NCBI RefSeq assembly: GCF_000190435.1
Contig: NC_015152.1
Span: 2,176,458-2,240,457, forward strand
Source: Sphaerochaeta globosa str. Buddy
GTDB lineage: Bacteria; Spirochaetota; Spirochaetia; Sphaerochaetales; Sphaerochaetaceae
Direction of reading: 5' to 3'
DNA length: 64,000 nucleotides
Both the position numbers and the translations under genes were made by a program. The notes below the pieces were generated by a model. The model was given only the letters and a program-made list of their open reading frames with translations, did no database searches and was not told where the DNA came from. Positions 37,031-46,112 of this stretch are shown piece after piece. Numbering within the stretch: the stretch's first letter is position 1; every line of letters starts with the position of its first letter.

Positions 37031-37186
37031 GGATTCTGCTCCTCATCTAGGATGTATGGTAGCGGCAAACCGGTGAAAAGGGAAGAGCAAACCTACAAGG
37101 CAATCTCTTGATCAAAGGGATTATGCAACCATGCAAAATCGTAGGTAAAGGACTGTACCAGAGAGGGTGCTTGTTCCTATACCTTT

Positions 37187-37432
37187 TTACCAATCTAAAG
37201 CTGAAGAAGAATCGTCAATTTTTTGAACAAGTCCAAGGGTGTGGTTATAGGCTCCCAGAAGTGTCATAAGACTGTCAAGCGTGCTTCTGGGCGATCCTGC
37301 TTCCAAAGCTGAGATGGTTTTGGGAAGCAATCCTACTTTTTCGGCAACTTGCTTTTGGGTCATTCCTGATTTTTCTCGAACTCCTTTCAAGACTGGTCTC
37401 AGTTGTTGTACGAGGTGTATAGTATAGTTCAT
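37187..37432 (-). CDS. Small XRE-family DNA-binding protein (orphan antitoxin-like)
   Basis: Eighty-one residues, mostly one helix-turn-helix: GMTQKQVAEKVGLLPKTISALEAGSPRSTLDSLMTLLGAY. Size and composition are like HipB/HigA antitoxins. No HipA or HigB-type toxin is recognisable on either side, so it may be a solitary regulator or the remnant of a toxin-antitoxin pair. SD GAGGG lies 4-5 bases before ATG. It borders a zone of broken genes. Confidence 0.75.
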   Translation of the reverse strand: MNYTIHLVQQLRPVLKGVREKSGMTQKQVAEKVGLLPKTISALEAGSPRSTLDSLMTLLGAYNHTLGLVQKIDDSSSALDW

Positions 37433-37501
37433 ATACCCTCAAAGGTATTTGTTCTCCGGCAAGATTTCTCCTTGTTTGGATCAATATTTTCCTCATATCC
37501 A

Positions 37502-37731
37502 GTAGGAGGCAGCAACAGCTACTGGAGAGCTATGGCTACCGTGTTGATTGCTATGATCCTTATTTCATTCCTGAAAAGATATATGTCCATAAGGAGTATA
37601 ATCTCATCACCTTCTATTCGCCGAACACATTGGCTTATCTGGCCTCGACAGCAGGTCTCTCCTTGCTCTTATGTAATGGGATTCGCTTAGCTTGGATTGG
37701 AAGAAAGCTTGTCCTTGCAGGCAAATGGTAG
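37502..37731 (+). pseudogene. Possible fragment of a class I SAM methyltransferase
   Basis: A start-less frame of about 76 codons ending at TAG 37729-37731 reads LLESYGYRVDCYDPYF, then PEKIYVHKEYNLITFYSP. It resembles the motif I-II to motif IV stretch of small methyltransferases (GYRVxxYDPYF...YDxITxxEVxEH), but lacks the glycine-rich motif I and has lost the EH residues. Immediately upstream, 37449-37495 resembles the N-terminal coding sequence of the next MFS gene (SLFGS). Read as decayed material; confidence is low. Confidence 0.35.
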
Positions 37732-37780
37732 TACCGTAGTATTTGGTCTAGTGCCTTGTTGGAGGCCTGCTAGGTAGTTC

Positions 37781-39013
37781 ATGGAAAGTAAGCAAAAGCC
37801 AGTACGGGATGAACTTTTCTCCACACGAATAGTGCTTTTCATGATAAGTCAGAACCTCTCCCTGTTTGGATCTTCAGTAGTGGGGTACGCCATCATCTGG
37901 TATATAACCATTGAGACCTCCAGTGGTATCTGGCTTATGTACGCCACTCTGGCCAACATGGTTCCGCACCTGATCATCTCGCTTTATAGCGGTGTGTGGG
38001 CTGACCGCCACCGCAAGAAATATCTCATCATGCTCAGCGATGGCTTCATCGCCTTTGTCACCCTTATCCTGTTTATCCTGTTTCGCCTGGGCTTCCAGCA
38101 TCTCTGGCTGCTGTTGCTTGTCACTGTCATACGCTCCCTTGGCACCGGTGTCCAGGGTCCTGCGGTAAGTGCCATCCTGCCCCAGCTGGTCCCTCCTACG
38201 CACCTGACACGCATCCAAGGCATAAACCAGAGCATCTCCTCAGTCCTGTTCATGCTCGCCCCTGCTGTGGGTGGCATGGTGCTGGGCTTCATGGACATCT
38301 CCTGGACATTTCTTCTTGATGTGGTGACCGCTGTCATAGCCCTATCCATATTTGTCTTCATCAAGGTTGATTCCATTAAGCGGGCGAAGAAAGACATTCC
38401 AGTAGTGCATGCGATGTTTGAAGGGGTACGCTACACCTTTGGCCATCCAGTCCTGCGCAATCTCATCATCTACTACTCGTTTGCTTTTTTCCTGATCACT
38501 CCAGCAGCCATTCTCACCCCACTGCTGGTTGAACGCAGCTTTGGCCCAGAGGTCTGGCGCCTGACCGTCAATGAGGTATCCTGGACAGTAGGGAATCTTA
38601 TCGGAGGAGTACTGGTATCATTGCGTGGCCACTTCAATGACAAGGTGAAGGCTATCGCCATCTCCCTCATCGCCCTGGGCATAGGCTTTGCCCTATTAGG
38701 GCTTGCCCCCTTCTTTTCCCTCTATCTCCTGACTATGGCTCTGGCAGGGATTTTCATGCCGATCCTCACCACAGCGGAGACTGTCATGATCCAGAAGATT
38801 ACCCCCTCGAACAAGATGGGCAGGGTCTTCTCCATCGTGCAGGTCCTCTCCGGAAGCACCATCCCCTTGGGTATGCTCGTCTACGGCCCTCTGGCTGACA
38901 TAGTCTCCATAGAGAGCCTACTCATCGTCTCAGGGGCTCTCATGGCCCTGGTTGGTCTGCTGTACCAGAGAACCAACAGGAAGTTAAGGGAGCAAGGTGT
39001 ATGGAAGGTATAG
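37781..39013 (+). CDS. MFS transporter, drug/enterobactin-exporter-like (MFS_3)
   Basis: Inner-membrane efflux-type carrier of 410 residues, about 12 helices. FSTRIVLFMISQNLSLFGSSVVGYAIIWYI at the N terminus and SGVWADRHRKKYLIMLSDG after helix 2 are typical of macrolide- or enterobactin-type exporters (motif blocks: SLFGSSVVG, WADRHRKK). GTGVQGPAVSAILPQLVPP and ETVMIQKITPSNKMGRVFS match the same family. A degraded partial copy follows directly, which suggests an older tandem duplication. No SD stronger than AGG is seen before ATG. Confidence 0.88.
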   Translation: MESKQKPVRDELFSTRIVLFMISQNLSLFGSSVVGYAIIWYITIETSSGIWLMYATLANMVPHLIISLYSGVWADRHRKKYLIMLSDGFIAFVTLILFILFRLGFQHLWLLLLVTVIRSLGTGVQGPAVSAILPQLVPPTHLTRIQGINQSISSVLFMLAPAVGGMVLGFMDISWTFLLDVVTAVIALSIFVFIKVDSIKRAKKDIPVVHAMFEGVRYTFGHPVLRNLIIYYSFAFFLITPAAILTPLLVERSFGPEVWRLTVNEVSWTVGNLIGGVLVSLRGHFNDKVKAIAISLIALGIGFALLGLAPFFSLYLLTMALAGIFMPILTTAETVMIQKITPSNKMGRVFSIVQVLSGSTIPLGMLVYGPLADIVSIESLLIVSGALMALVGLLYQRTNRKLREQGVWKV

Positions 39014-39330
39014 GGGTTACCCTCGCGACGATGGTGCCCTTCCTGCTCATATCCCTTTTGGGCAGACAGGTAGAGCTATTGCTTGCGGTATCGGTCATAC
39101 AGTCCTTGGGATCCGGAGTCCAAAGCCCTGCGGTTAATGCAATCTTTCCCATCTGGTGCCCAAGGAACACCTTACCAGGATTCAGGGCATCAAGCAGTGA
39201 GCCTCTTCATGCCAATCCTTGCAACAGCAGAGACTGTCCTGATTCAAGAGATTGTAGAGCCGAGCAAGATGGGAAGGGTCGTCGGGAATTTGAGTTCTAC
39301 TGTCTCCACAAGCGCCTCACCTCTCAGAAA
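39014..39330 (+). pseudogene. Degraded partial copy of the upstream MFS gene
   Basis: Fragments of the preceding transporter recur here out of order of length but in the same order along the protein: ATMVPFLLISL, then VSVIQSLGSGVQSPAVNAIFP (compare VTVIRSLGTGVQGPAVSAILP), then after a frame change and a large deletion LFMPILATAETVLIQEI and PSKMGRVVG (compare IFMPILTTAETVMIQKI and NKMGRVFS). Most of the membrane domain is missing. It is a pseudogene of a paralogue, not a working gene. Confidence 0.85.
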
Positions 39331-39443
39331 GTGTCTAAAACGTACACAGATCAACGGCTGTTCGTTATCAAACAATCATCTTTGTGACGTCAAGAACGCA
39401 ATTTTCACTTCGGTCCATCGTACTGATGGGGGAGGTTCTGCAA

Positions 39444-39482
39444 AACGACCTCTTCTGCAGGGATGATGCAAATGAGGTCGTT
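39444..39482 (-). terminator. Possible terminator after ssb
   Basis: A 9-bp perfect inverted repeat (AACGACCTC / GAGGTCGTT, 21-base loop) followed on the minus strand by TTTT, 21 bases past the ssb-like stop codon. The long loop makes it a weak candidate. Confidence 0.45.
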
Positions 39483-39503
39483 CGATTCTCCTACCATGAG
39501 AAC

Positions 39504-39902
39504 TCAGAATGCAATCTCCGGATCCAGAGCATCAAGCTCTTGTGCTTGTTCCGCCTTGCTCGTACTATTCGGATCCGGCTTGAACTCCACATGTTCGGCC
39601 ACCACAACTATTCTTTCCTTGTTGCCGCCCTCTTTGTCCGTCCAGCGCTCTTGCCTGAGCCGGCCTACCACCCGTACACCCCGACCTTTCTGCAAGTATT
39701 GCAAGCAACTCTTGGCAAGGGCTCCCCAAGCCTGGATGGAGATGAACATCACCTCCTCCACAGGTTCTGATTGGGCGTTCTTGAAAAAGCGGTTTACCGC
39801 AATGCTGAACTTTGCCATCTGCGTAGCAGCCTCCCCAATCACCACCTCTTCAGGATCACGTACAAGGTTGCCTTCCAACAGCACCGAATTCAGATTATTC
39901 AT
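39504..39902 (-). CDS. ssb: Single-stranded DNA-binding protein
   Basis: Binds single-stranded DNA in replication and repair. It is 132 residues: an OB fold starting MNNLNSVLLEGNLVRDPE with FSIAVNRFF and GRGVRVVGRLRQERW, then a short linker and the tail LDPEIAF. The tail resembles the DDDIPF partner-binding tip but with fewer acids. SD GGAGG precedes ATG. Its length is short for bacterial SSB (about 150-180), so it could be a second, specialised SSB. Confidence 0.88.
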   Translation of the reverse strand: MNNLNSVLLEGNLVRDPEEVVIGEAATQMAKFSIAVNRFFKNAQSEPVEEVMFISIQAWGALAKSCLQYLQKGRGVRVVGRLRQERWTDKEGGNKERIVVVAEHVEFKPDPNSTSKAEQAQELDALDPEIAF

Positions 39903-40031
39903 ACCTGCCTCCGAACACCCCCTGCTTCAGATCCCCGCCAGGCTCAAGCCCGGATCTTGGGGTACGCTTCATAGGGGTGTTCGAGTAGGTAGGGATTTTT
40001 TATCTGGTATTGCTTCAGTACTCAGGCAAAG

Positions 40032-40436
40032 CTAAGCTCTGAAGGGCCGGTTGAACGAGGCTATCTCAATCAAATTCGCCTCTGGATCGGCAATATAGCA
40101 GGTTCTTTGTCCCCAAGGCTCGGTGGTAGGCTCCATTACCGATTGAGCACCTTTATGGATTGCTTTGGCATATTCCTCATCCACGTTGTCAAACGTATCA
40201 ACAGATAAGGCAATCTCACAACGGCCATTCAATCCTTCTGCATATGCATACGTACGGTGAGTCATATTCTCAAAGTCATATCTCCCATACAATAGAAACA
40301 GCGTTCCATCCTTTATCAAATAGACGTTGGAAGCATTCTCAGCTTCCTTGATCTCAAATCCCAACACATCCCGATAAAAACGGATCATCACCGCCATATC
40401 CTTCACAAACAACCCAAATCCATCAAGCCTCATCAT
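40032..40436 (-). CDS. VOC-superfamily protein (glyoxalase/bleomycin-resistance fold)
   Basis: A 134-residue single VOC module pair: FGLFVKDMAVMIRFYRDVLGFEI in the first half and TTEPWGQRTCYIADPEANLIEIASF in the second, the latter with the usual metal-ligand Glu. Possible roles are glyoxalase, dioxygenase or antibiotic binding; nothing nearby decides. SD GGAGAGA directly precedes ATG. Confidence 0.82.
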   Translation of the reverse strand: MMRLDGFGLFVKDMAVMIRFYRDVLGFEIKEAENASNVYLIKDGTLFLLYGRYDFENMTHRTYAYAEGLNGRCEIALSVDTFDNVDEEYAKAIHKGAQSVMEPTTEPWGQRTCYIADPEANLIEIASFNRPFRA

Positions 40437-40472
40437 TCTCTCCTTCTCTCCCCGAAATACCCATTTCCCAGC

Positions 40473-41630
40473 CTATATGGAGAAGCAACTCATGATTCCA
40501 GCATACTGCTCAGCGTATCTATGCTTTGCTATTTCGCTCATCTTCTGCCAATCTCTTTCAAGTTTCTGCTTTACCCATCGCTGCCCTTCCTCAAAGGTCA
40601 TACCTTGTTTATCATAGGCTACGAAAAACAAGGAGGGAAGATCACCCATATGGGCAACTGCATCGGCATCAGCAAGGCATTGCTCCTCTGCTGTTAGCTT
40701 CTGCATCAGAACACTTGCTCTATGGTGCAATATGCATTGCGCAACCAGTTCAGTTTTCTTTACAGGATATCCCGCTTCTCGTAGCAGGCCCCTCGCCCTC
40801 TGGGCACCATGGATGTGATGTTCTTTTGCTTTGGAATAGTCTTCAATGGAGGAGAGGTCGTGCAGCAGGGTGGCAATGCGAACAACCTCTGCATCAGCTG
40901 AATGTAGTTGTGCCAATTCATTTGCGATAGTTACCATAGGAGCAATATGGTTTTCCCATATCCCATATCCGTAGGCATTCTTCTCAGATAAACAAGCTTT
41001 CTTCACCAAATCGGCAAGTGTCCGTTCAAGATCTGACGTAAAACTATAGGGTTCTCTGTCATTACCAAGTGAGAGACGTTTCACCAGATTGAACCTATCC
41101 AAAAACTGCGCTTGAGAGATCATACTTACATGTCCCCAGTATAATTCCAATGTTGACTGCCTCCATGTTTTTCCTTCAGCAAAACCGAGATGTTCTTGAT
41201 GGTATGAATCATAAAACAGGCTTGGAATATCCACGATGTTGATCAACATATCGGCATCAGCAACGCAGTATTCTTCAGGGGATTGCTTGGGAAGGTTCAG
41301 GTCTGCACGATGATTGAAAATACACTGTGCAACCAATTCAATTTTATCTATAGGGTACTGGTATCCTGCCAGGATTTCTCGAGCACGTTGGGCGCCAAAG
41401 CTGTGGTGCAATTTCCTTTGCGAGAAATCCTCTATTCCTGCCAAATCATGAAGCAGCACTGCAAGGGTTACAATTTCCTCATCCGCTTTCTGTACACCAG
41501 CGAGTTCTTGTGCAAGGGGAACCATCGGCTTGATGTGATACTTCCAGATCTCATATCCAATCTTGTTTTGTTCTGAAGCGCAGGCATGCTCAACCAATTT
41601 AGAAATTGCAGTAATCAGCGCGGTATCCAT
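40473..41630 (-). CDS. Tandem HD-domain phosphohydrolase
   Basis: A 385-residue protein made of two copies of an HD module of about 190 residues. Each has a metal site: H...LLHDLAGIED...CIFNHRA...VADAD in the first, H...LLHDLSSIED...CILHHRA...LADAD in the second. Probably hydrolyses a nucleotide or phosphate ester; substrate unknown. ATG 41630 has the strong SD AAGGGG with 6-base spacing, so the upstream extension to 41765 is discarded. Both copies keep all metal ligands, so both may be active. Confidence 0.85.
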   Translation of the reverse strand: MDTALITAISKLVEHACASEQNKIGYEIWKYHIKPMVPLAQELAGVQKADEEIVTLAVLLHDLAGIEDFSQRKLHHSFGAQRAREILAGYQYPIDKIELVAQCIFNHRADLNLPKQSPEEYCVADADMLINIVDIPSLFYDSYHQEHLGFAEGKTWRQSTLELYWGHVSMISQAQFLDRFNLVKRLSLGNDREPYSFTSDLERTLADLVKKACLSEKNAYGYGIWENHIAPMVTIANELAQLHSADAEVVRIATLLHDLSSIEDYSKAKEHHIHGAQRARGLLREAGYPVKKTELVAQCILHHRASVLMQKLTAEEQCLADADAVAHMGDLPSLFFVAYDKQGMTFEEGQRWVKQKLERDWQKMSEIAKHRYAEQYAGIMSCFSI

Positions 41631-41836
41631 ACGAATCCCCTTTCTCATACCGTAATCCCCCAGCCGGAGTTTTTCAAGAATCATAATCATATCAGGTACA
41701 ACAAACAGGTCACCTATTGTACCACTGGACAACATACCAGCAAGAAAGCATGATAGTTGAGGCAAGTTACCTTAAAAATCCGATCGTATTTCGAGAATTA
41801 TTCCTTGGAAACTAGGAATGTATCGAGGAGCAATAG

Positions 41837-42460
41837 ATGGAAGGGCAAGCATTCTGGCAGGTAATTGGAGCTTACAATGACGCAACACGGTGGGCCTTCA
41901 TTGCATTTCCGGCTCTCCTGGTTGCAACACTGGTGCTTTCCTATACAACGAAGCTACGTTTTGCGGTGAAATTGACGCTGGGACTCTTCCACCTGTTCAT
42001 CGGGGTTGTGTTTTTTGGGATGTTCGGGACAGAACCTATCCAGAAGTATTTTGCACTCCCGCTCTTCATTGCTTGTGGCCTCTTGTTCTTGTACGAGGCA
42101 CGAGCAAATCATACTGACAAACCCCAGAAACCAAACCAGTTCCAGAGTATACTCCTCTGTCTGTACGCCCTCTATCCTGCCTTCTCCTACGTACTGGGCC
42201 ATAGATTTCCACAGCTTGTTACCTACAGCATGCCCTGCCCTGTAGCCTGTTTGGGACTATCCATCTACGCTCTGTATCCCAAAAAAAACAAGGTCCTTTT
42301 GGTGTTGCTAACTATCTGGGGTTTGACAGGAGTGAAAGCGATATTCTTTAATGCCTATGAGGATGTAATCCTCTTGGTTTGTGGTATCTACGGAGTATTC
42401 CTTCTTGCAAAGGAACTACAGGTAAGAAAAAAACCGATGCATGGTACATCAAACTCATAA
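41837..42460 (+). CDS. DUF6064-like membrane protein
   Basis: A 207-residue integral membrane protein with about six helices and the N-terminal segment FWQVIGAYNDATRWAF, which fits the DUF6064 family. Function unknown. SD GAGGAG precedes ATG. It lies 9 bases upstream of an MBL-fold hydrolase gene, so the two likely form an operon. Confidence 0.6.
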   Translation: MEGQAFWQVIGAYNDATRWAFIAFPALLVATLVLSYTTKLRFAVKLTLGLFHLFIGVVFFGMFGTEPIQKYFALPLFIACGLLFLYEARANHTDKPQKPNQFQSILLCLYALYPAFSYVLGHRFPQLVTYSMPCPVACLGLSIYALYPKKNKVLLVLLTIWGLTGVKAIFFNAYEDVILLVCGIYGVFLLAKELQVRKKPMHGTSNS

Positions 42461-42469
42461 GGAGATTGT

Positions 42470-43231
42470 ATGAACAATTGGTTCACCATCAACCAAATTG
42501 AAGCCGACACATACATAATCAGTGAATACCGACACTGGGAAGAGACCCATTGTTATCTCTTGAATGGGTCCTCTTGTAGTTTGCTCATCGACACAGGACT
42601 CGGCATCTGCAACATTCACGATGAAGTGATGAAACTGACCAACAATCCGATTATCGCTGTTGCCACCCATATCCACTGGGACCATATCGGAGGACACCGA
42701 TATTTTCCCAATTTCTATGCTCATCCGGATGAATTGAACTGGCTGCACGGCGAGTTTCCTCTCTCCCTGGAACAAATCAAAGCCATGGTAATGGACCGAT
42801 GTGATGCCCCTGTCGGTTATGACGTAAACACCTATGAGTTTTTCCAAGGAACACCCACCAGACTTCTCAGCGATGGGGAAGCAATAGACATCGGAGGGAG
42901 GATTATCAGGGTGCTGCACACCCCAGGCCACTCCCCTGGGCACCTGTGCTTCTGGGAAGAAAATCGCAAATACCTATTCACCGGCGACCTTGTCTACAAG
43001 GATACGCTCTTTGCCTACTACCCTTCCACCGATCCCCAAGCCTATCTTGCTTCCCTTAAGAAAATTGCAGCATTACCGGTTGAAAAGGTTTTCCCGGCAC
43101 ATCATTCGCTGGATATACAGCCTGAAATTCTCCAAAGGATGCGCAACACATTCGAGGATTTGGATGCAGAAGGAAAGCTTCACCATGGGACCGGGGTTTG
43201 CGAGTATGGTGATTGGGCAGTATGGCTCTAG
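42470..43231 (+). CDS. MBL-fold metallo-hydrolase
   Basis: Cytosolic metal-dependent hydrolase of 253 residues. The metal motif THIHWDHIGGH (HxHxDH), LHTPGHSPGHLCFW and FPAHHSLD supply the ligands of a two-metal site. It is of the glyoxalase II/lactonase-like general group; substrate unknown. SD AAGGAG, 6-base spacing. Second gene after the DUF6064-like gene. Confidence 0.88.
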   Translation: MNNWFTINQIEADTYIISEYRHWEETHCYLLNGSSCSLLIDTGLGICNIHDEVMKLTNNPIIAVATHIHWDHIGGHRYFPNFYAHPDELNWLHGEFPLSLEQIKAMVMDRCDAPVGYDVNTYEFFQGTPTRLLSDGEAIDIGGRIIRVLHTPGHSPGHLCFWEENRKYLFTGDLVYKDTLFAYYPSTDPQAYLASLKKIAALPVEKVFPAHHSLDIQPEILQRMRNTFEDLDAEGKLHHGTGVCEYGDWAVWL

Positions 43232-43281
43232 CCGTTGCTGCGATTTTCTGAATTTCAATCAAAACTGTCCCTGTCCATTCC

Positions 43282-43335
43282 TTGACCCCAAGAAAATTCG
43301 TGGTATGCTCAAATAGTGAGTGAGCACTCACTCAC
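43282..43335 (+). promoter_or_regulatory. Promoter with overlapping 20-bp operator for the tetR-led operon
   Basis: TTGACC at 43282-43287 and TATGCT at 43304-43309 (16-base spacer) form a promoter. Centred just after the expected start site, GTGAGTGAG-CA-CTCACTCAC at 43316-43335 is an inverted repeat with perfect 9-bp arms. Its place, in front of a tetR gene and overlapping the start of transcription, points to autorepression of the whole operon. Confidence 0.72.
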
Positions 43336-43361
43336 CAGACTTTCCAAGAAAAGGACTGCCC

Positions 43362-44018
43362 ATGGAATCCAAACGAAAGCTTACCAAAGCAACCTTCGAC
43401 AACCTACCCGACGAAAAGAAGTTGTTGATTCTTAAGACAGCCACCAATGAATTCGCCATCCATGGCTTCGACCATGCAAACATCAACACCATCGCCGAGA
43501 AAGCAGGTATCAGCATAGGCTCCCTCTATAAGTACTTCGGCTCGAAGCAGGACCTTTTTCTGATGACCATCCACCAAGGCACCGAGGTCCTGATGCATAC
43601 ACTGCAGGCTATCGTGCCTTCAGCGAAATCGTTTGAGGATAAGTGTCGGGATCTGATCAAAGCCATCCAGACAACCAGCAGAGAGCAGCAGCAACTCATC
43701 CGCCTCTACAGTGAATTGACCGGGGTGGGAAACAGTGAACTCGTACAGCAACTTTCCTATGAGATCGAGGCAATATCGGCGAGCATGTACACCGCCTTGA
43801 TCAAGAATGGGCAGGATACGGGAGAAATCAGATTGGACATTGAGCCGGCAATGGCGGCATTTTTGCTGGACAACCTCTTCATATCCTTGCAATTCTCCTA
43901 TGCCAGTGAATATTACCAACAGCGTTTCAAGATTTTTCTGGGGAGTGATATTGAGAAAAAGGACAGCTTTGTGTGCGAACAGATGGTGCGATTTCTTTCT
44001 TCTGCCTTGAAACCATAA
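43362..44018 (+). CDS. TetR/AcrR-family regulator
   Basis: A 218-residue repressor. The N-terminal helix-turn-helix reads INTIAEKAGISIGSLYKYFGSKQDLF, the canonical TetR form; the rest is the ligand-binding helical domain. It probably binds the 20-bp palindrome in its own promoter. It lies 21 bases upstream of the FGGY kinase gene on the same strand, so it should also control the kinase-gtrA-aminotransferase-aldolase genes, with a metabolite of that pathway as likely inducer. Confidence 0.88.
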   Translation: MESKRKLTKATFDNLPDEKKLLILKTATNEFAIHGFDHANINTIAEKAGISIGSLYKYFGSKQDLFLMTIHQGTEVLMHTLQAIVPSAKSFEDKCRDLIKAIQTTSREQQQLIRLYSELTGVGNSELVQQLSYEIEAISASMYTALIKNGQDTGEIRLDIEPAMAAFLLDNLFISLQFSYASEYYQQRFKIFLGSDIEKKDSFVCEQMVRFLSSALKP

Positions 44019-44039
44019 TCCACAATCAGGAGGATGGCC

Positions 44040-45641
44040 GTGGAAAAGAATACCTACCTGCTTTCCTACGATGTCGGAACAACAGGTTTGAAAACATGCC
44101 TCTTTTCAAGTCAGAACCAATTGAAACTGGTTGCCTCCTCGCTCGCAAAATACCCGTTGTACCTCTGTGAAGGAGGCGGTGCCGAGCAAGACCCCCAGGA
44201 CTGGTACAACGCCATGGCCACAACCACCAAACAGGTATTGCTTCAATCGAACATTGAGTCCTCTCTAATTCGGGGAATTTCCTTTTGCTCCCAGATGCAG
44301 GCTCTGGTGCTCGTAGATTCCCAAGGCAACGCTCTGAGGAACGCTTTCAGCTATCTCGACCAACGTGCTACCAATGAATTGAAGGAAGGCATGGCGCACG
44401 GCCTGACGATTGCCGGTGCAAATATCGTCAAGCTGCTGATATCACTAGCCATTACCAAAGCGGTAGCAACCAGTGTGAAGGATCCCGTTTGGAAATATCA
44501 GTGGGTGAAGAAGCATGAAAGCGAAATCTATGCACGCATTCACAAATGGCTTGATGTCAAAGAGTATCTCATCGCACAGCTTACCGGTGCCTTTGTCATG
44601 ACCGAGGATTCAGCCTTTGCCACCCTGCTCTTCAATGTGAGAAAACGGATATGGAGTCCTTTGATGTGTAAAATGCTCAAAGTCGACCCAAGCCACTTGC
44701 CACCTATCATCCGCTCAACGGATGAAGCTGGAAAGCTCAGCCAAAAGGCGGCTGACTTTTTGGGTCTCCAAGCAGGGACTCCCGTATTTGGAGGCGGAGG
44801 CGATGCTGCCATCATCGGACTCGGTTCCGGTTCTGCCAAGGCTGGGGACAGCCATATCTATATCGGCACCTCAGGCTGGCTCTCAACCGTCGTAGAAAGA
44901 AGCATGGTCGATCCAAAAACAAAAACTGCAGCCATCGTCAGTGCTTTACCCGGATTCTTCACCTATTTCTGTGAACTGGAAACCGCCGGCAAATGCCTAG
45001 AATGGGTGAAAGACCACCTGGCTTTGGACGAAATCAACCTCTATCTGGATAAGAAACTGGTAACCGACTCACCTGAGGCGATCGCCACCAACCTTTATGA
45101 ATATATGGCTTCGGTTATCGACTCCATTCCCCCTGGAAGCAATCGGGTCCTTTTCACCCCGTGGCTGCATGGAAACCGCTGTCCATTTGAAGACTGCAAT
45201 GTCCGGGGCATGTTCTTCAACGTGAGCCTGGAAACCGGGAAAACCGAAATGATCAGGGCAGTCACCGAGGGTGTCTGCCTGCATATGCGGTGGTTTCTCG
45301 AAGTTCAGGAACGAACGATCAAAACATCCCCCACCATCCGTTTCGTTGGGGGGGGAGCCTTGTCACCGGTGACTTGTCAAATTCTCAGTGATACCTTGGG
45401 GAGAAACATCCAGACAATCGAGCAACCCCAGAACGTCGGGGCGTTGGGTGCCGCCATTATTGCAGCCATGGGGCTGGGATTATACAAATCCGCCCAGGAA
45501 GCGACACAGGCAATCGTGGTGGGAGCACTCTATACTCCCAGGGTGGAAGCCAAGGCGGTATATGACCGCAATTATTCTGTCTACAAACAGCTCTACCGTT
45601 GCAACAAGAAGCTTTTTGCTGCCTTGAACTGCCGAGAATAA
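44040..45641 (+). CDS. FGGY-family carbohydrate kinase (xylulokinase-like)
   Basis: Phosphorylates a sugar or polyol with ATP. It is 533 residues from GTG 44040; AGGAGG at 44028-44033 is 6 bases from this GTG but touches the ATG at 44034, so GTG is preferred. Motifs: phosphate-1 SYDVGTTGLKTCLFS, GGGGDAAIIGLGSG with the catalytic Asp, IGTSGWLS, and the adenosine segment RFVGGGALSPVTCQILSDTL (blocks VGGGALSP and QILSDTL). HGNRCPFEDCNVRG resembles xylulokinases. The partner aldolase and aminotransferase suggest a phosphorylated ketose or polyol as product. Confidence 0.9.
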   Translation: MEKNTYLLSYDVGTTGLKTCLFSSQNQLKLVASSLAKYPLYLCEGGGAEQDPQDWYNAMATTTKQVLLQSNIESSLIRGISFCSQMQALVLVDSQGNALRNAFSYLDQRATNELKEGMAHGLTIAGANIVKLLISLAITKAVATSVKDPVWKYQWVKKHESEIYARIHKWLDVKEYLIAQLTGAFVMTEDSAFATLLFNVRKRIWSPLMCKMLKVDPSHLPPIIRSTDEAGKLSQKAADFLGLQAGTPVFGGGGDAAIIGLGSGSAKAGDSHIYIGTSGWLSTVVERSMVDPKTKTAAIVSALPGFFTYFCELETAGKCLEWVKDHLALDEINLYLDKKLVTDSPEAIATNLYEYMASVIDSIPPGSNRVLFTPWLHGNRCPFEDCNVRGMFFNVSLETGKTEMIRAVTEGVCLHMRWFLEVQERTIKTSPTIRFVGGGALSPVTCQILSDTLGRNIQTIEQPQNVGALGAAIIAAMGLGLYKSAQEATQAIVVGALYTPRVEAKAVYDRNYSVYKQLYRCNKKLFAALNCRE

Positions 45642-45652
45642 GGAAATAATCC

Positions 45653-46102
45653 ATGCAAACAAATCATGTTGTACGACTGAGCAAGAAGGAGAATCTCATC
45701 CAGATTGGAAAGTTTGTACTCTTCTCCATCAGTGCAGGTGTCATCCAGGTCCTGGTATTTACGGTTCTTGAAGAACTTGTGCATCTCCCCTATTGGCCCA
45801 GCTATCTGACTGCCCTCATTGCAAGTGTAATCTACAACTTTACCGTGAACAGGCGCTTTACCTTCAAGAGTGCAAACAACGTACCCAAAGCCATGATGCA
45901 GCTTGGTATCTACTACGCCCTGTTCACTCCGCTTTCAACCTGGTGGGGTGATGCGCTCGTTGCCTTGGGCATATCCGATTACCTCGTGCTCGGAGGGACC
46001 ATGATCATCAACCTCGTCACAGAATTCTGCGTCAATCGGTTCATCATCTACCGCACATCCATGAACACCCGCATGGAACGCGAACATACAAACATTCTGT
46101 AG
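45653..46102 (+). CDS. GtrA-family membrane protein, copy 1
   Basis: Four-helix membrane protein of 149 residues. GtrA-type proteins are thought to help move polyprenyl-linked sugars across the membrane. FVLFSISAGVIQVLVF and YNFTVNRRFTF are diagnostic. A close paralogue lies at 50787-51212: about 15 differences over some 131 aligned residues, counted by eye. This copy has a longer C-terminal end (MNTRMEREHTNIL). It sits between kinase and aminotransferase, 11 bases from each. Confidence 0.9.
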   Translation: MQTNHVVRLSKKENLIQIGKFVLFSISAGVIQVLVFTVLEELVHLPYWPSYLTALIASVIYNFTVNRRFTFKSANNVPKAMMQLGIYYALFTPLSTWWGDALVALGISDYLVLGGTMIINLVTEFCVNRFIIYRTSMNTRMEREHTNIL

Positions 46103-46112
46103 GAGGACGTAT

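Noticed and set aside
37275-37496. Overlapping minus-strand ORF as a toxin partner of the XRE gene
   Set aside because: It covers the XRE gene in another frame and shows no toxin motif.
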